From assembly GCA_026874595.1 (NCBI GenBank), contig CM049312.1:75751429-75815428 (forward strand): a DNA stretch of 64,000 nucleotides, written 5' to 3'. Made by a program: the position numbers and the translations under genes. The notes beneath the pieces are model-generated. The model had not been told where the DNA came from. It searched no databases and was given only the letters and a program-made list of their open reading frames with translations. Below, piece by piece: positions 1 through 14,087 of this stretch (within the stretch, counting starts at the first letter, position 1; every line of letters begins with the position of its first letter). The stretch is from Sipunculus nudus (lineage: Eukaryota > Annelida > Sipuncula > Golfingiida > Sipunculidae).

Positions 1-507
1 ATATCTCAGGAATGATTTGTCGTATCAACCTGAGATACTGCATGTTCATACATTCTTGACAGCTTTCCTATAGGCCGAACTGGTAGCGCTACCTATATTA
101 TAATTTTGTAGCCATACATCCATGCCCGTATCTCAGGAACCAAATGTTTCAACACTTCTGTGTACAGAGAACAGGTGCGAGACCATTCAGTTAAATGAGA
201 ATATTTTAGTAGGCAGATAACACTGCATCAGAAAATGGTCAAGTACATGTATGTGTATTCTGTACTTGCACCCAGGTGAAAAAAATTAGTACTAGCTTTG
301 TCAGAATTTAGTTCTTTATAATGGTCAAGTATATTGCATTTGTCAGGTTCTTATTATGTCTGTAGACCTTGATTTAGATTACTATAAAATTTTACAGACC
401 TTTACCTCGAGCATGCGCACAGCGCCTCATGGTTGTCTTCTGTGCTCGGTTCCTGTGAGCCAGGTTAGCGGGTTTTATTAAATATTAGTTACACGCAAGG
501 TTTATAA
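1..507. other. No recognised feature
   Basis: Intergenic AT-rich sequence. I see no gene or repeat beyond short homopolymers. Confidence 0.5.
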
Positions 508-1492
508 GTTTTTTTAGCTCTACTGACTGAAAGCCATCTGAGCTATAGCGATAATCCTTTGTCCGGCGTCGGTCCGTCTGTCCGTCCGTCGGACCGTTAA
601 TAAGGCACAGATCGTAACCGCTGGTCCTGGAATCTTCTAAATTAACATCCAGAGAGGTCCATGAAATATCTCCTAGAAAACCTTTAATTAGGTCTCTGTT
701 AGCCATATTCTTCTAGCTATGGGGCTCCGAAGTACCCCCCAGAATAATGGAAAATTTGATACAAAAGCTCAAGTATCTGAAAAACGTATGCATTGATCAC
801 CATGATTCTTTGCATGGATAATGATCATGGAATGTTTCATCAGTTTCTGCAGTCTGGTGGTCCCACCTGTATTTTTTTTCAATTTTTACGAATTGTTTTC
901 TCCATTTTCGAGACCTCTTAAGATGCCTCAGTTGATCTGTTAATAGGACACAAATCCTAATTACTGGATCTAGAATCTTCTAAGCTGACATCCAGGGAGA
1001 TCCATGAGAAGTCTCATGCGAAACCTGAAATTAGGTCTCTGTTACCCATATCCTCCAAGCTATGGGGCTCAGAAATACCACCCAGAATAATTTAAAATGT
1101 GATAAAAAAAAAAGCTCCATTATCCGAACAACTAATGCGTTAATCACCATGATTCTTTGCATAGATATTGGTCATGGAGTGTTTCATCAGGTTCTGCAGA
1201 ATGGTGGCGCTACCTGTATTTTTTTCTCTATTTTTGAGACCTTAACAGATGCGGGCATCTGTTAACAGGGCACAAATCCTAACCACCGGACCCAGAATCT
1301 TCTTTCTTGATATGCAGGAAGGTCCATGAAAAGTCTCCTTGGAAACCTAAAATTGAGTCTCTGTTACCCATATCCTCTGAGCTATGCTTAAATTGAATGG
1401 GGATACCACCTACAAAATTTTGCATTGATAAAATTCCTTTTGTGAATGTTTGTCTAGTCAGCTGAGCGTCATGACCCCTGGGTCACTTGTTT
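508..1492 (-). mobile_element. Pearl-like element, complete, minus strand
   Basis: Read on the minus strand, it starts ACAAGTGACCCAGGGGTCAT then GACGCTCAGCTGAC (1491-1457) and has about three core units (GGTAACAGAGACC near 1368, 1040 and 705). It ends with a (GGAC)n microsatellite (561-595) and hairpin AGCTCAGATGGCTTTCAGTC (543-515). This is the smallest complete copy in the window and shows the basic layout: palindromic 5' end, cores, microsatellite, hairpin. Confidence 0.82.
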
Positions 1493-2129
1493 AATAGAGA
1501 TACGAGTAAGTATGAATTATTATTTTACCTTTATTAATACTTTAAATGCATAAATATGGTTATAATTCGTTTGTATTCTAAAATGGAATATTGATGTTTG
1601 TAATTTGAACTTTGGGCCTGACCTCTTAATTCCTCAATAAACTATTTCTTCCTAATTTCTTTCCTTCTGTCTTTCTTTCAAAGATATATTACCAGGCATA
1701 TGATACATTTCAATGAAACGCAACAACAAATATTTACCAAACTTTGATTCCCGGCAAAAACCAAGTATATTCGATGAAGTCCAAGGTCACAAGACATTCG
1801 ACGGGCGTATCATGCACTCTCGGTGCACGTATTCCTCTTGTGAGATTATAGATTTCTCTTTTCTAAATCACGCATCATTCATTAACACTGCATGATTATA
1901 GATCGTTACTGCATTAAGCCTATTTTGTGATATGAGGGATATATATATATATATACACACACACATATATATGCCAACCCTAAATATGTAAGCGTTAGCC
2001 TAACGATTTTGAGATTACTACAACGCCTACCGGCTCTTTGAGCAATCTCTACAGCTTTTTCTTACCCTGCTTCCACGAAGCATTAATTTTGACTGAATAA
2101 ATCATATATTTATATATATATATATATAC

Positions 2130-2169
<40 letters not shown>

Positions 2170-3949
2170 TATCAAAGGGCACCAGTACTTAACTCAATAA
2201 CTTCAGCATGACACATCGTTTTCGTTTAAGTATATATAGTATAACAAGGTTACTGTAATCTTGGATATTAATGATAACCAGTACTTAACTTCAGCATGGG
2301 TCAATATTTTCGTTTGATTTATTTTGACAAGTTAACTGAAATTTTACAAGAAAACTGAACCAATAGATATTGTTTCTGGTCTGAATTGTAATGGAATGTG
2401 TTTATGAAATATTTTTCAAACATATGATTTGTTCATATAAATACATTGCCATTCGGCTTCTATAGAAAAGGCCCTAGACCCTCCTTGGGCAGCCACTCGA
2501 CCGCAGGCTAAATCATTTGGAATTTCAAATTTTGGAGTGTATGTAATTCCAATAATGTTAAAATATGCTCAGCTTTGGCAGCAATCGTGATACTGCCGAC
2601 TGTGTGACGTCATGATCACGTGCAGATCATTGCACCGGGACCACTGGTACAGGCCAGACGTGAGCTATAAAATATTTATAAACCTTGAAATAGCGGACAT
2701 TTGCGATGGCCTACGCACCATGGATTGACTATCCATATGCTACCCAGGGTCAACACTTCACATAGCCACCAAAGGTGACTAAAATGTTAGATAAATGTCA
2801 TTGTACAATTTAATCACCAAATCCGCCCATTCAATCTAGGTGGAATTATACGCCCCAAACGGTATTTATCTTTAAAAGGGTGAAAATCCAGAATAATCTC
2901 TGCTATATCATTTTATTTAGACCCAGTTTAGTCATAATAGGCTAATACGCATATATTCCCATTTTAAATATTGTAATTCCTTAATAATACAGAATTAGAA
3001 TACATAGGCATGACGCTATAAATACGTTCTCAGTTATCAATTCTTGGTATATACGACCCGTCTTCTTGAACCAAAACACTTAATAACTGACGTAAAAAGA
3101 ACTTCCTGTTGCCAATCTGTAGAAGTTATGTTCTATATAAGATACTTTTACAGTGCCGCAAACGTTTAAATGCTACAATGTCAACAAAACTGATAAAGCA
3201 GCTCCCTTTCCAGAAAATACGACCGTATCGTGTACAAACACCACTTAGCTCATGGGGAGGCGACGAAACAGTCGACCCATCATCAGTCATGAGACGTGTC
3301 GTCGCTGAAGACGGCTACACATAACACATTTTTTTCCTCTCAGCTACGGATGCTCCTTTCTTCGGAAATTTAAGAACCAGACTCAAATTCCAGAATACAA
3401 AGGCTAGGTCACATTTGTTTTTTTAGCTATGACAACATGACCCAGAGGCCTTTTTTTTTTTAATGAATGGACTATTCTTGACCTAACGATTTCAGAATAC
3501 AAGATCGACGTTCGGGTGGCAGGCTGCCGCTATTTGTTTCGTGTGAGAAATCGTCTTAGGCCACACGAAAGAACTTCGTTGTTCTACGGAGACTAGGAAA
3601 CCAACATATTTTGTGAGGGGCGATGTTTTTCCTTTATCGGTGGAGATCAAATACTTGGATTCAGAACATAAAATGGTGTAAATGATCAACAAAAAATAGG
3701 AGTCCACTTCTCATAGCTCAAGGAAACTGTGTCAGCACAAATTAACATCATTTTACATTAACATCTTTATATGAAAATAAAAAAAAACAAAAAAAAAAAA
3801 ACATGAAAATAAGGAGCTCAAATCCGTAGAACAATACATTTTTCTGTATGGCTTTTGATTTGTAACACACCAGCGCCCCCTGTTGCATATCTGAGTTATG
3901 ATTACTCTGTAACCCAGCTAAAACGTGCTACTGTAACGGTTATCTGTAA
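1493..3949. other. Intergenic, no gene recognised
   Basis: Apart from the microsatellites at 1938-2168, nothing recognisable. Frames up to ~71 codons near 3109-3324 match no family I know and lack supporting context. Confidence 0.5.
1938..2168. repeat. TA/CA/TG microsatellite pair
   Basis: TA-CA run at 1938-1971 and TA-TG run at 2108-2168, separated by ~130 bp. They are inverted relative to each other (TATATACACACACA versus TGTGTGTATATA type), so they could pair. Confidence 0.85.
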
Positions 3950-3982
3950 ACAAGGGACCCATGGGTCACGGCGCTCAGCTGT
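3950..3982 (+). mobile_element. Solitary Pearl-like 5' terminus
   Basis: ACAAGGGACCCATGGGTCAC followed by GGCGCTCAGCTG, the same palindrome and sub-terminal repeat as the complete elements. No 3' hairpin was found before the next 5' end at 5608, so this is a truncated copy. Confidence 0.65.
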
Positions 3983-6865
3983 TATTTATGATCATAAAAT
4001 ATGATTTGGAAAAAGGGGTAGACAAATGTTGTTTTGTGTGGTAATATAAGCTGATTTATGAGGATGATGGCGTTTAACACTTATGTTAAGATTTTGATAA
4101 AATTCTTGGAGCGGGAAGAGGGCTGATGTCATTTATATTATTTATATTTGGAAAAGAAATGCTATTTTTACACAGGCTTTGATTTGGCCTAATAACTTTA
4201 TCTACATTGCAGTAGGAGTATTTAAAAAAAAAATCCACCACACATCATGTTAATTATCATGCTTTTTACAAGGGAGTTACTGTTATTCTATAATTACAGG
4301 TTACCCATACCCAAGAGCAGCAATAACACAAATGATATGAGAGTTTAAATATTTATTTTAAAAAAATAATTGCAATTATTGGGCCAAATATAATTTTAAT
4401 AAAAAAAAACTAACAGTATCATCTGGAAAGATTTTTTTAATGTAATATAATATAATCCAGGATATACAAATTTCACAAATTTAAATAACGATCATAAGTA
4501 GCTGGTTTTAGGGCTTTGATTTATAAATAAAAAATATTATATTCACCTTTGAATACTGTCACTTCACTGTCTACAAACTATACATAGCAAGACACTTATG
4601 ACAATTATTAATATTATAGACATCATAATGAGAACTTGTCTAAGATCTGATTTTTTTAAAATATTTTTGAATATATTTTTTTTTAAACATGTATCAGAAA
4701 AAAAGTTATCTCAGCTTTGAAACTAATACATGTGTTAAAAATAACCCAAGGATCAAAACACTCAATATAATATACAGGGAGCAAACTGGAGTTGTGAATG
4801 TTTAATTTCATTTACTGAAATATAGGAAGCAGTACTATAAATTTTGAATATTTACCTATCCCATGAAACAGCTGATACAGCTATGAGTCTTTATGTCATA
4901 AGTCAAACATATTGACAACTTTAATGAGCATTTGTCGGAGTAATATTTTAAATTTTACATGTTTCAATAAAAAAAAAGTAATAAATATAAACCAAAAAAT
5001 TAAACACCCAGAAACGACCTGGAAATTAAGATCAATTTAATATAATTAACTGCATCCTTGTCTATCATTTATTAGCTTCATATAATCCCTAATAGTAAAC
5101 AACAATTTATATTTAATTTATATATTTTTAATTCTTATGATTGAAATGAAAAATGCCCAATAGTGACTCCATGGTGTGATTTGGAATACATATTCGGCCA
5201 TCCATGGAAGATCCATACTACATCAGTTATTGCAGTAATTCCCTGTAACTATAAAATTTCGTTTCCATTATTGCATGTTTCTTAAAGTTGTTATTATAAA
5301 TCAATATATATATATTTAATTATTGTTTATGTTTTAGGCCAAAACAACTACGAGAGGAGGGGGTTGGACTGGCTGGCTGCAGAGTATGCCTCGCTTTAAG
5401 CATACATAATTTCATTATTTTGGCCTGAAAGGTCAACAAGAGGACATACAGAGGGGCTTCAGTATAGCCTAGGTGTGACATAGTCTCATAAAAGTTCACT
5501 GGTAAATAAAGTTTTTGGTGAATTCCTTGCAAATTTCAGAATTAATAAGCTGAAATCCTTACGTGTGCATGATATGAAAATTAAATAAACAGTGCTTACA
5601 GATAAAAACAAGGGACCCATGGGTCACTGTGCTCAGCTGAAGTTGACCTTGAAGGTAAAAATCTAAAATAATATCAAATGGAGATAAAGAGTGAGAGAAA
5701 GAGGTAATAGAGGCCATGGCTGGTTTATATATGATTGGTTTGTATTGATGAGCAAGAAATTGTTGCTAATAAAATTTTGTGACCTGACCATGTGTTTCCT
5801 AATGTTGAAACTGAAGAATGTTAGCAGTCTGTGAACAAATGATCTGTACCATTACCATGATCATTAGATGGCTTTTTTATTTAACTGTTGACATTTCAGA
5901 AGTTTACACATTTGTACAATTGAATCTATTTTTTTTGGAAAATATATATTATTAAATATATATGTATTTTTTTTATTTTATTAAATGTATACAGTTGAAA
6001 TATAACTAATTAACATATATATATATAACTAATACAGGGCTAAGCCTGATCTCCAATTCGGCTAAGGCAGGAAAATAATGAGCAAATGTTTGTATTAGAT
6101 CCTCATTTTTTTATCACATCAATTTTTTTTTATTATAAGTTTATATTTCTATACATTTCCAATATTACATATATATCTTAATATAAAAGTTGATTCATAA
6201 TTCGCAATTGCATCATCATGAGTCTCAATCTTGTCAGATATCACCACATCATGCATACAAATGTTAATTTATTTTTTATATATCTTTTAAATCTGCAAAA
6301 CAATAAATATAAAAAAATAATACTTGGTTTAGATTTGACAATTTTAAATACGTCTTTATTTATCCATAATGTGCTTCTAATTTTACAAATATAAGCATAC
6401 TGATGGGTTTAATTATATTTATTAAAATCATTTAAAAGAAAACTGATTCCTTTAAAAATGCTAATTTAACACAACATGACATCTTCTGGATTACACCTTG
6501 AATTACTTTTTCAAGGAAGGTTTTTGTATAATGGAGATACAGTGAAAACGATAACAATTACTGCATAACACTTGGTAGGTTTGGTTTCCAGAGAATAAGT
6601 GTACACCTGTCACAGCAGGGGATCTCCCCCAGTGACTGTAACAAATCAGAAACCCTGGCATAGCTGACTTCCAGTGACCTGGAGTGGGACCCTGCATCTG
6701 TAACCTGTAATCAAAGCAAATGACTACAATAGAGCCTCAAGAAAAAAAATCAATAACTAGCCTAATTTTTAAGCTTTTATATTCAAATTTCAGATTTAAA
6801 CAAATGAAATACTTATGTTAACATGCTGTGAAAATTAAATCAATGGTACTTGCAGGAAAAAAAAC
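3983..6865. other. Very AT-rich intergenic stretch
   Basis: Many poly-A/poly-T tracts and no open frame of note. It holds the isolated Pearl-like 5' end at 5608. Confidence 0.5.
5608..5640 (+). mobile_element. Pearl-like 5' terminus
   Basis: ACAAGGGACCCATGGGTCAC followed by TGTGCTCAGCTGA. The nearest 3' hairpins in the same orientation are at 7445 and 8001, so it may be the head of a ~1.9- or 2.4-kb element. Confidence 0.65.
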
Positions 6866-7476
6866 GTGCCATGGTCAAATTTGGGCAAAATTTAAGGTAC
6901 TGATTTTATTTTTATGCTAATAACTTAAAATATTTACAAAATTCAGATCTAATTTTGGGTAAACAATTGAATCTTAATTAAACATAGTTATATACTTGGG
7001 AAAATACTCTAGTTTCAAAATTTTTTCATGTTAAATGAGTAAATATTTTTCCTGATTTTTTACAAAGTCCATTTTGTTCGGGCCCATAACTTAGAGAAAT
7101 TATACTTAACAGACTCAATTTCTGGCATGTACATAGAAACTATATAGAGGAATATTTATGGTAAATATGAAGAAAAACAGATGAGTCGTTTTGATATTAG
7201 GCAGTCCTGAAGTGTGAAAATAGGTTTTTAATAAAAAAAATTGAGGTTTTTCCTTTATTTCTCTAAGGAAAGAAGTCGCAAAGACCCCGTTTTCGGCTTG
7301 GTAGGAGATCTTGGGGACATCTAACATTATGCCAAATTTTGGATTCCTAGGTCTTACGGTATCAAAACGTGCCACATCTACGGACGGACGGACGGATGGA
7401 CGGACGGACAGACGGACGGACGACGGACAATGGACCACGACTACAGCTCAGATGACTTATAGTCAGCTGAGCTAAA
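6866..7476 (+). mobile_element. Pearl-like 3'-end unit, copy 1
   Basis: Begins CGTGCCATGGTCAAATTTGG and ends with a GGAC-type microsatellite (7380-7432) and hairpin AGCTCAGATGACT-TAT-AGTCAGCTGAGCT (7445-7473) plus CTAAAA. The core sequence differs from the GGGTAACAG cores, but the terminator is the same. It may belong to the 5' end at 5608. Confidence 0.7.
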
Positions 7477-7477
7477 A

Positions 7478-8036
7478 ACGTGCCATGGCCAAAATTTATG
7501 GTACTGTTTTTATATTTATGCGAATAACTTATAAAATTTGAAAAATTCAGATCTAATTTTGATTTACAATTGAATCTGGAATAAATAAAGTTATATCCCT
7601 GAATAAAGATTCTAGCTTCAGCAATTCTTATGTTGAGTAAATACATCTCCTGATTTTTTACAAGGTGCATTATGTTCAGGCCCATAACTTTAGCAAATTA
7701 CGCAATACTGAGCTTATTTCTGGTAATTACATAGGAAATGTATGGAAAAATATGCATACAAAATATAATCAAAAACAGATCAGTGGTATTGATATTAGGC
7801 AGCCTTGAAGTGTAACAATGGGTTTATAATGAAAAAAACGGAGGGTTTTCCTTAATATCTCGAAGGAACGAAGTCCTAGTGAACCAATTTTCGGTTTTGT
7901 AGGAGATTTTGGGAGCATCTTACTTTAGGCCGAATTTCAGATTAGTAGGTCCAATGGTTTCAAAACGTGTCAGTTTAACTGAGGGACAAAGGACCACGAC
8001 TATAGTTCTGATGACTTATAGTCAGCTGCGCTAAAA
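7478..8036 (+). mobile_element. Pearl-like 3'-end unit, copy 2 (tandem)
   Basis: Diverged tandem copy of 6866-7476, again starting CGTGCCATGGCCAAAATTTA. It ends with a decayed hairpin (8001-8033) and a nearly lost microsatellite (GAGGGACAAAGGACC). The two copies abut at CTAAAAACGTGCC. Confidence 0.7.
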
Positions 8037-8417
8037 ATAAATGACTAAACTTTGAGGAAACAGTAAACAAACCAGAGGACTAGTATTTCATACATTTATT
8101 GACTTTCTTCACACATGTACATCAATATATGTACATCTACAGGGTTCACTACAACAGCGATAACATCATCAGGTATGACAAAGGGTAACGTTCATATCAC
8201 CCGGGACTTACCAGGAAACAAAACTGGTCTTATTACAGATAAATCAGACTAGATTTATTACAGAGAATAACGCGAAGACTTGTTTATGCACACAGGCCTG
8301 ATCTCCCCAGGTCCTGTTACAATAATCCCTTTTTATTTGAACATAAAAATTATAATTTTTAAATTTTATATACACCCTCCCCCGGGGCGTAGTATTCACT
8401 ATGGTTAGATACAATAT

Positions 8418-9172
8418 AAGAAAAATGTATCTGTGTAATGTGAACAGCAGATGGATTTATCTCACCATGAAGATAAAAGTACATTCATAATCTTGCTGAT
8501 CGTTTGAATAAGCAGAGCTTTGCTGACTCATATATGAATATGCAAAAGACGTCTTGATTAACTTTTCACCTCGACTCATCCCTTTGCACGATAAATTTGC
8601 ATATTTTCATATGCAAATATGCATCTTACAATATGCAAATCTGCACTGTAATATGCCAATCTGCCCACTTTTATACGCAAATTCGCAAATTATCACATGC
8701 AGATCCAAACATTATCACTTGCATATCTGCACAGTATTATATGCAAGTCAGCAATACCCTGGGCACCAACCATGACTTCTTATAATTGTTTAAGAATATA
8801 AGAATAAAATGTATCTGTGTAATGTGAACAGCAGACGGATTTATCTCACCATGAAGATAAAAGTACATTCATAATCTTGCTGATCGTTTGAATAAGCAGA
8901 GCTTTGCTGACTCATATATGAATATGCAAAAGACGTCTTGATTAACTTTTCACCTCGACTCATCCCTTTGCACGATAAATTTGCATATTTTCATATGCAA
9001 ATATGCATCTTACAATATGCAAATCTGCACAGTAATATGCCAATCTGCCCACTTTTATACGCAAATTCGCACATTATCACATGCAGATCCAAACATTATC
9101 ACTTGCATATCTGCACAGTATTATATGCAAGTCAGCAATACCCTGGGCACCAACCATGACTTCTTATAATTG
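8418..9172 (+). repeat. 384-bp-period tandem duplication rich in octamer motifs
   Basis: Copy 1 (8418-8788) and copy 2 (8802-9172) are nearly identical. Each contains ATTTGCAT and two ATGCAAAT (8595, 8611, 8633; and 8979, 8995, 9017), the canonical POU/Oct octamer in both orientations. Several related ATGCAnAT words follow (ATATGCAAGTC, TTGCATATCTGCAC). The very high identity suggests a recent duplication. Open frames across it are by-products. Confidence 0.88.
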
Positions 9173-10204
9173 AATATGTCGTGTAATCCTGGTTGTGAAC
9201 AACATTTTGCAAAAATGAAACAGAAGATGGTCTTATATGAAAAAGTATTTTAAAAAGCTTTGTTACTGCGGCAGATATGACGTCATACACAAAACTGATC
9301 GATGGTGTCGATCAGACGACAATGAAGGTACATGGCGCCCTCTGCTGCGGAAATTTGATTACATTTGTAGCTACATAAAAAGCAAGTGAATACACATTTT
9401 CAGAACACCGAGAATACACATTTTCAGAACACCGAATTCAAGACATATGATAAGAAGGGAAAACAAATGGTTTGACCATGCTGCATGTAACGTCAATAAG
9501 TGGTGCCATGTATTTATGAAAATGAAAACAACTGTCTTCATGTGGAATGGAGAAAAGAGTATTAAATTTACTGACACTGCACAAAAATAGCAATTCAGCG
9601 CACTATGCGCCTTAAAAAATATAATTTTCAAAACTACAATTTGGAATGTTATCAATGATACTCAAGTAAATAAGATGTAGTTCTGCTGACCATAGCTGAT
9701 CCATCAAAAAATGTCTGAAACTAAGCGAGTAGAAGAAAACTTTAAAAGTATTTGTAGACTACTTGTACCCATAAATATGAATAAGAACTATTATTGTCCT
9801 AATATATGACTAGAGTTTAAATAACAAATTCAGCATACATTATTTGGTAAGAGCGAGCAAGATATTTCAACATGTCCGTGTGTGAGCGAGTTTCGATGTT
9901 CTACAGACCTATGGTACTCTCTCAGCTTCAGATCTAGTAGTCACACGGTACATCGTTCATGAATATTCATAAGTAGTTTAATATTCATGTGGCACTGTGA
10001 CCAAAACCTCTTCTGCTGAGATAACAAGCAACTTAATTACGAAAATGGTTGGGCGATCACGTAAAAATTTCATTTCTTTTTGGACAGATCTTCAACCAAG
10101 AGATTCAATTTCGTGATATATTTTGGCTTGTGGAAGTCGAAGCACAAAGGCGGCCAGTGGGTTTTTGCTTTGTTTGGATACAATATATTATTGACATAAT
10201 CTTC

Positions 10205-10300
10205 TTAAGTTATTGTCACACTTCGCAGAATCGAACTCACAAGATTACGACTCTCCCGGTCAGGAGCGTCACAAACTAACCCCCACAATGCACCACGCCT
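10205..10300 (-). mobile_element. tRNA-like remnant (SINE head or tRNA pseudogene)
   Basis: Minus-strand GGGGGTTAGTTTGTGACGCT, CCTGACCGGGAGAGTCGTAA and GTGAGTTCGATTCTGCGAAG resemble a tRNA with A-box, anticodon-arm and B-box (GTTCGATTC) regions. The acceptor stem does not pair, so a functional tRNA is unlikely. Confidence 0.4.
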
Positions 10301-13164
10301 TCTAAATACACAGATGGCGAAGGTATAAAAGTAGTGAAGAGGATAATGTAGTCCGTTCAAGAAAGTTGGACAGGAACTGTGTCCAAGCAAATTACAAATT
10401 ATTTTTTTTTGTGGTAAGGACTTCACAGGATAATTAATTTGAAATGTTAACAGAGAGTGTTTCACTGAAATGGAACAAACGTAACAAATTTTGATTTGAA
10501 AGTTTGAGACAAGTAGTCCCGGCCGAACGACAGTACCTGACAGGAAGTGGTTCGTTTTGAGTACAAACGACCTCTGGCGGAAGGTTCAGTTATTGAAATT
10601 TAAAGAAAATAGAGGACAGACGCAAGCCTAACCGGTCATGCATGTGACTGAATTTTCAATTAAACATAGCAAATTCTCCTTTCAGAAATGTGGAGTATGG
10701 CACGTCTTCATCAGAACTGATACTTTTCACATGATCTTTACGAAATATGCCTGCTGTACACATAAGTCTGTAGAATAGCACACTGAAGAGTCATTATAAT
10801 AGTATACATAAACCTTTTTTGAAATATCTCACTGTTTTGATCATTAAATAATGTCTCTGTGCATATACATATTTAAAGAACATTTACAGAAAAAAAGTAA
10901 TATCAAACATGCCATTAGCAATAGGTCCTATATATGACTGGTCAGTCAGACAGCAAGTTGTTAATGGATATTAACAAAGTCGACTGTTTGAAATAATGTC
11001 AACTGATACAAAAGGAATAAAAATAAGCACAGGTGCTTACACATGTATACTGTTTTGCACAATTCTGCAAGACTATGCGTAGGCCTACATGATAATATAG
11101 TTGTGTATATAAAAACAAATACATTATGCCTTTTTGAAGTGCATATGCAGGATTTCAACTTGCAGAAAACGGAATATGGGTTTGTTATCAGACCCATTTC
11201 CATTTGTCTGTAAACAAATACAGATACTGACGCAGTTGTAAATATTACAAAGCAATGTTTTTAAAACGTTTACGCAAGTTAAAAGTTAAGTTAATGTCTC
11301 GTTTTCTCCTGACTAGTCTAACATTAAAGTCTTGAACAATCAATGAACACAGAATGAAATTTTGATACATCCTGTTTGTTGCCTAAAGTTGTGAATTCAA
11401 GTGACAAAGCACGTCATCCGCTTGGAAATAAAGACTCTTAGCCTGTGATCCACTGTGCTATGCTGCCACCTGCTGGGCTTTGACTGAACTATATACAAAA
11501 CCAAAAAGTGGTCTCATATATCTACTATTCAAACTCACAATAACTGGAATTGACTGAATTATGACTGTTTTATATATAAAGTAAATAGTGTATAAATAGA
11601 TGGCATAGGAATGTGAGAAAACTATAAACAATGTATACTGATCTCTAATCATATATGTTTTAGTTGGATTTGATGACATTCATAATAACTGAACCTTTAA
11701 CTTTTTACTGGTTTGCAGTGACAAACTTGTACCCAAGAGAAAACAGGTAAACAAAATGTACACATGCTATCACGTCTATAAATAAAATTCTACAGTACAA
11801 AAATTATAAATTGATAAAAATAATGCACCCTGATAGATAAGTTTGTGTGCCTTTCCAGCCTTAAATATAAAGCTTTACACTGGCCTGTACTATTAAAGCT
11901 GAATTAAACAAAATAAACAAAGTTTTACTGGTAATAAATAGTAAAAGCAAGGTATAGTGTGATGCAGGTGAGAGGTCACCATGGAAGGTCAGAGGTCATT
12001 CTAAAAGCTAGGGCATATCAGGTGGTTTACTAGCCGCCTGCGGCGACGAAACGTCTTGCATTGTTAATGGACATGTACTCTCAGATATATCTAACATTTT
12101 ATAGTCACCCTTGGTGGCTAGTGGTTTACAGGAGTTAATGACTTTAGCTTGACATATTTTTGAGTGCACTTGTTGCAAGCTAACTGCATGGAACAGAATT
12201 CTGGACATATGAATTGCTGGGAGTGACATCTAGTGATGAATTGTTAAACTAAATTATCAACTTAACCCTGCACGTCTTTATTCCCCCTCTGAACCACTGG
12301 TGAAATTTGATACGTATCTGTCACCAGATGGCGTGCATGTTTCACACTGTTATGACAATTACAATGTATGTCATTTAATTTAATGTCAATAATGAAAACT
12401 GCTAATGCGATGACAACTAAATCATTAACTGATCTGCATTTTGTACCTTTACATAAAACAATACCGTAAGGTAACAGGTTAAATTAATATTTACACAATT
12501 ACGCACTATTACATTTGGATTTAATGACCATCTGAGCACTAAATCACATATAGGTCAAGGAAAATTTGTTGTTACTGACAGACTATGACTAAACTGACTA
12601 AACAGAATAATCAGAGAGTTGGCTTTTAACCCTGTGATGTTAGATTGATAATATGGTGACTGCACCTGCTGATCTGTGATTGACAGGTGTCAATCATTTG
12701 TGGGTTTTTCAAAATATAGGTTTCACTGTATTTTACATATGCACAACATATACAATCTTTACTCAATTCATGTATACATCACAACATACATATATATGTA
12801 TAAATATGTAATATGTGTATATCTTTCTATTTACAATCACTATACAAGGCTACACATATGAAAATATACTTTCTGTATTCACATTACAGTAACACATGTC
12901 ATGACTATAACAGGCTATCCTTAACATTAACTATATCTTATAATATCATTTTCCTACAATGAATATATAGATCTTATTTACACAATTTACACAAACATAT
13001 ATTGACATCATTTGGTGGGATTCATCTGACATTTTTTACAACAAGTAACATAAATAGATCAAGAATTATTCTATTCTAGGATAGGAAATTTTTGTATCCT
13101 CAATCTGAAGAGGGTGTGGGAATGCCCAATCTGTGTGGAATGGGGTTTCCTCATCGTATTTTGT

Positions 13165-13335
13165 GGAAATCTGCATCTGTATGTGGTAGGGAAACCCCAT
13201 ATGTGTGTGATTGTGTATCTCCATCTGTATGTGGTAGGGAATCCCCATGTGTGATTGTGTCTCCCCATCTGTATGTGATAGGGAATCCCCACATGTGATG
13301 GGGTATCCCCATCTGTATGAAATGGGGGATCCTCC
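13165..13335 (+). repeat. Degenerate ~50-bp minisatellite
   Basis: Repeated CCCCATCTGTATGTGATAGG and GAATCCCCACATGTGATGGG phrases, three to four copies with indels. Further decayed GGGGAATCC words continue to about 13520. Open frames on both strands here come from the repetition. Confidence 0.75.
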
Positions 13336-13996
13336 ATTTGCATGTGATCACTGATTTGTATGAAAAATGTTCACTGCACATAAAGGTGAATTCTAGGCTG
13401 AGCAAACTCACCTTAATGTAATGGGGAATCCCTCACCTGTATTAGATGGGAATACCCTAAACCTATGCGCATGGGGGATCCATCCACTTGAATTTTTTTT
13501 TTTAAGGAATCCCATCTATGTATAGTAGTATGCCAAAGGGGATTCACGATGATTGAATTCAAAAGAATCTGTGTAAGACAGAGATGCTATTAATCTGTGT
13601 GATACTTGGAATGTTTGCAGATGCGTGTCATGTTGAATTCCCACCTAGACCGGGGAATTCCAAGAAAGATAATTTAATTCTACTGGCTAAATGAATAAAT
13701 ATATTAATATCTTAGTAAATAATACAGATCTCCAAAATACATGTGAAATAAACTTGCAAATTGCTTGTCCAGCTTGAAGATTGTCTTATAGACTTAATAA
13801 GCACAATAACTTGATATTTTCCCTTAAATAACTAATGTATTTCTATTTTGTCCTTTTGATGATCAGTGATCTAATATGTGAAGCAAATGATTTATACATT
13901 ATGTATGTATAGCCCATTACTCTAATAATCTAAGGCAAATGACAATGTATAAGAATAAATATCACATAGATATCAAGTTTGATCATTTAGCTATTT

Positions 13997-13999
<3 letters not shown>

Positions 14000-14084
<85 letters not shown>
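14000..14084. repeat. (TA)n microsatellite
   Basis: About 42 uninterrupted TA dinucleotides downstream of the SGSM stop codon. Confidence 0.97.

Positions 14085-14087
<3 letters not shown>

Noticed and set aside
7115-7685. Frames with SVRPSVRPSV repeats
   Set aside because: Antisense of the GGAC tetranucleotide microsatellite of a Pearl-like element.
8554-9169. Short overlapping frames rich in Cys/His/Tyr (CKYASYNMQICT-type)
   Set aside because: They come from repeated ATGCAAAT-like words in the 384-bp duplication, not from a coding gene.
10205-10300. Functional tRNA gene
   Set aside because: B box is good but the acceptor stem does not pair and the anticodon arm is poor; kept only as a tRNA-like remnant.
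13066-13411. Frames on both strands across 13.1-13.4 kb with repeated GIPYHIQM-type peptides
   Set aside because: By-product of a degenerate minisatellite; open on both strands in several frames.
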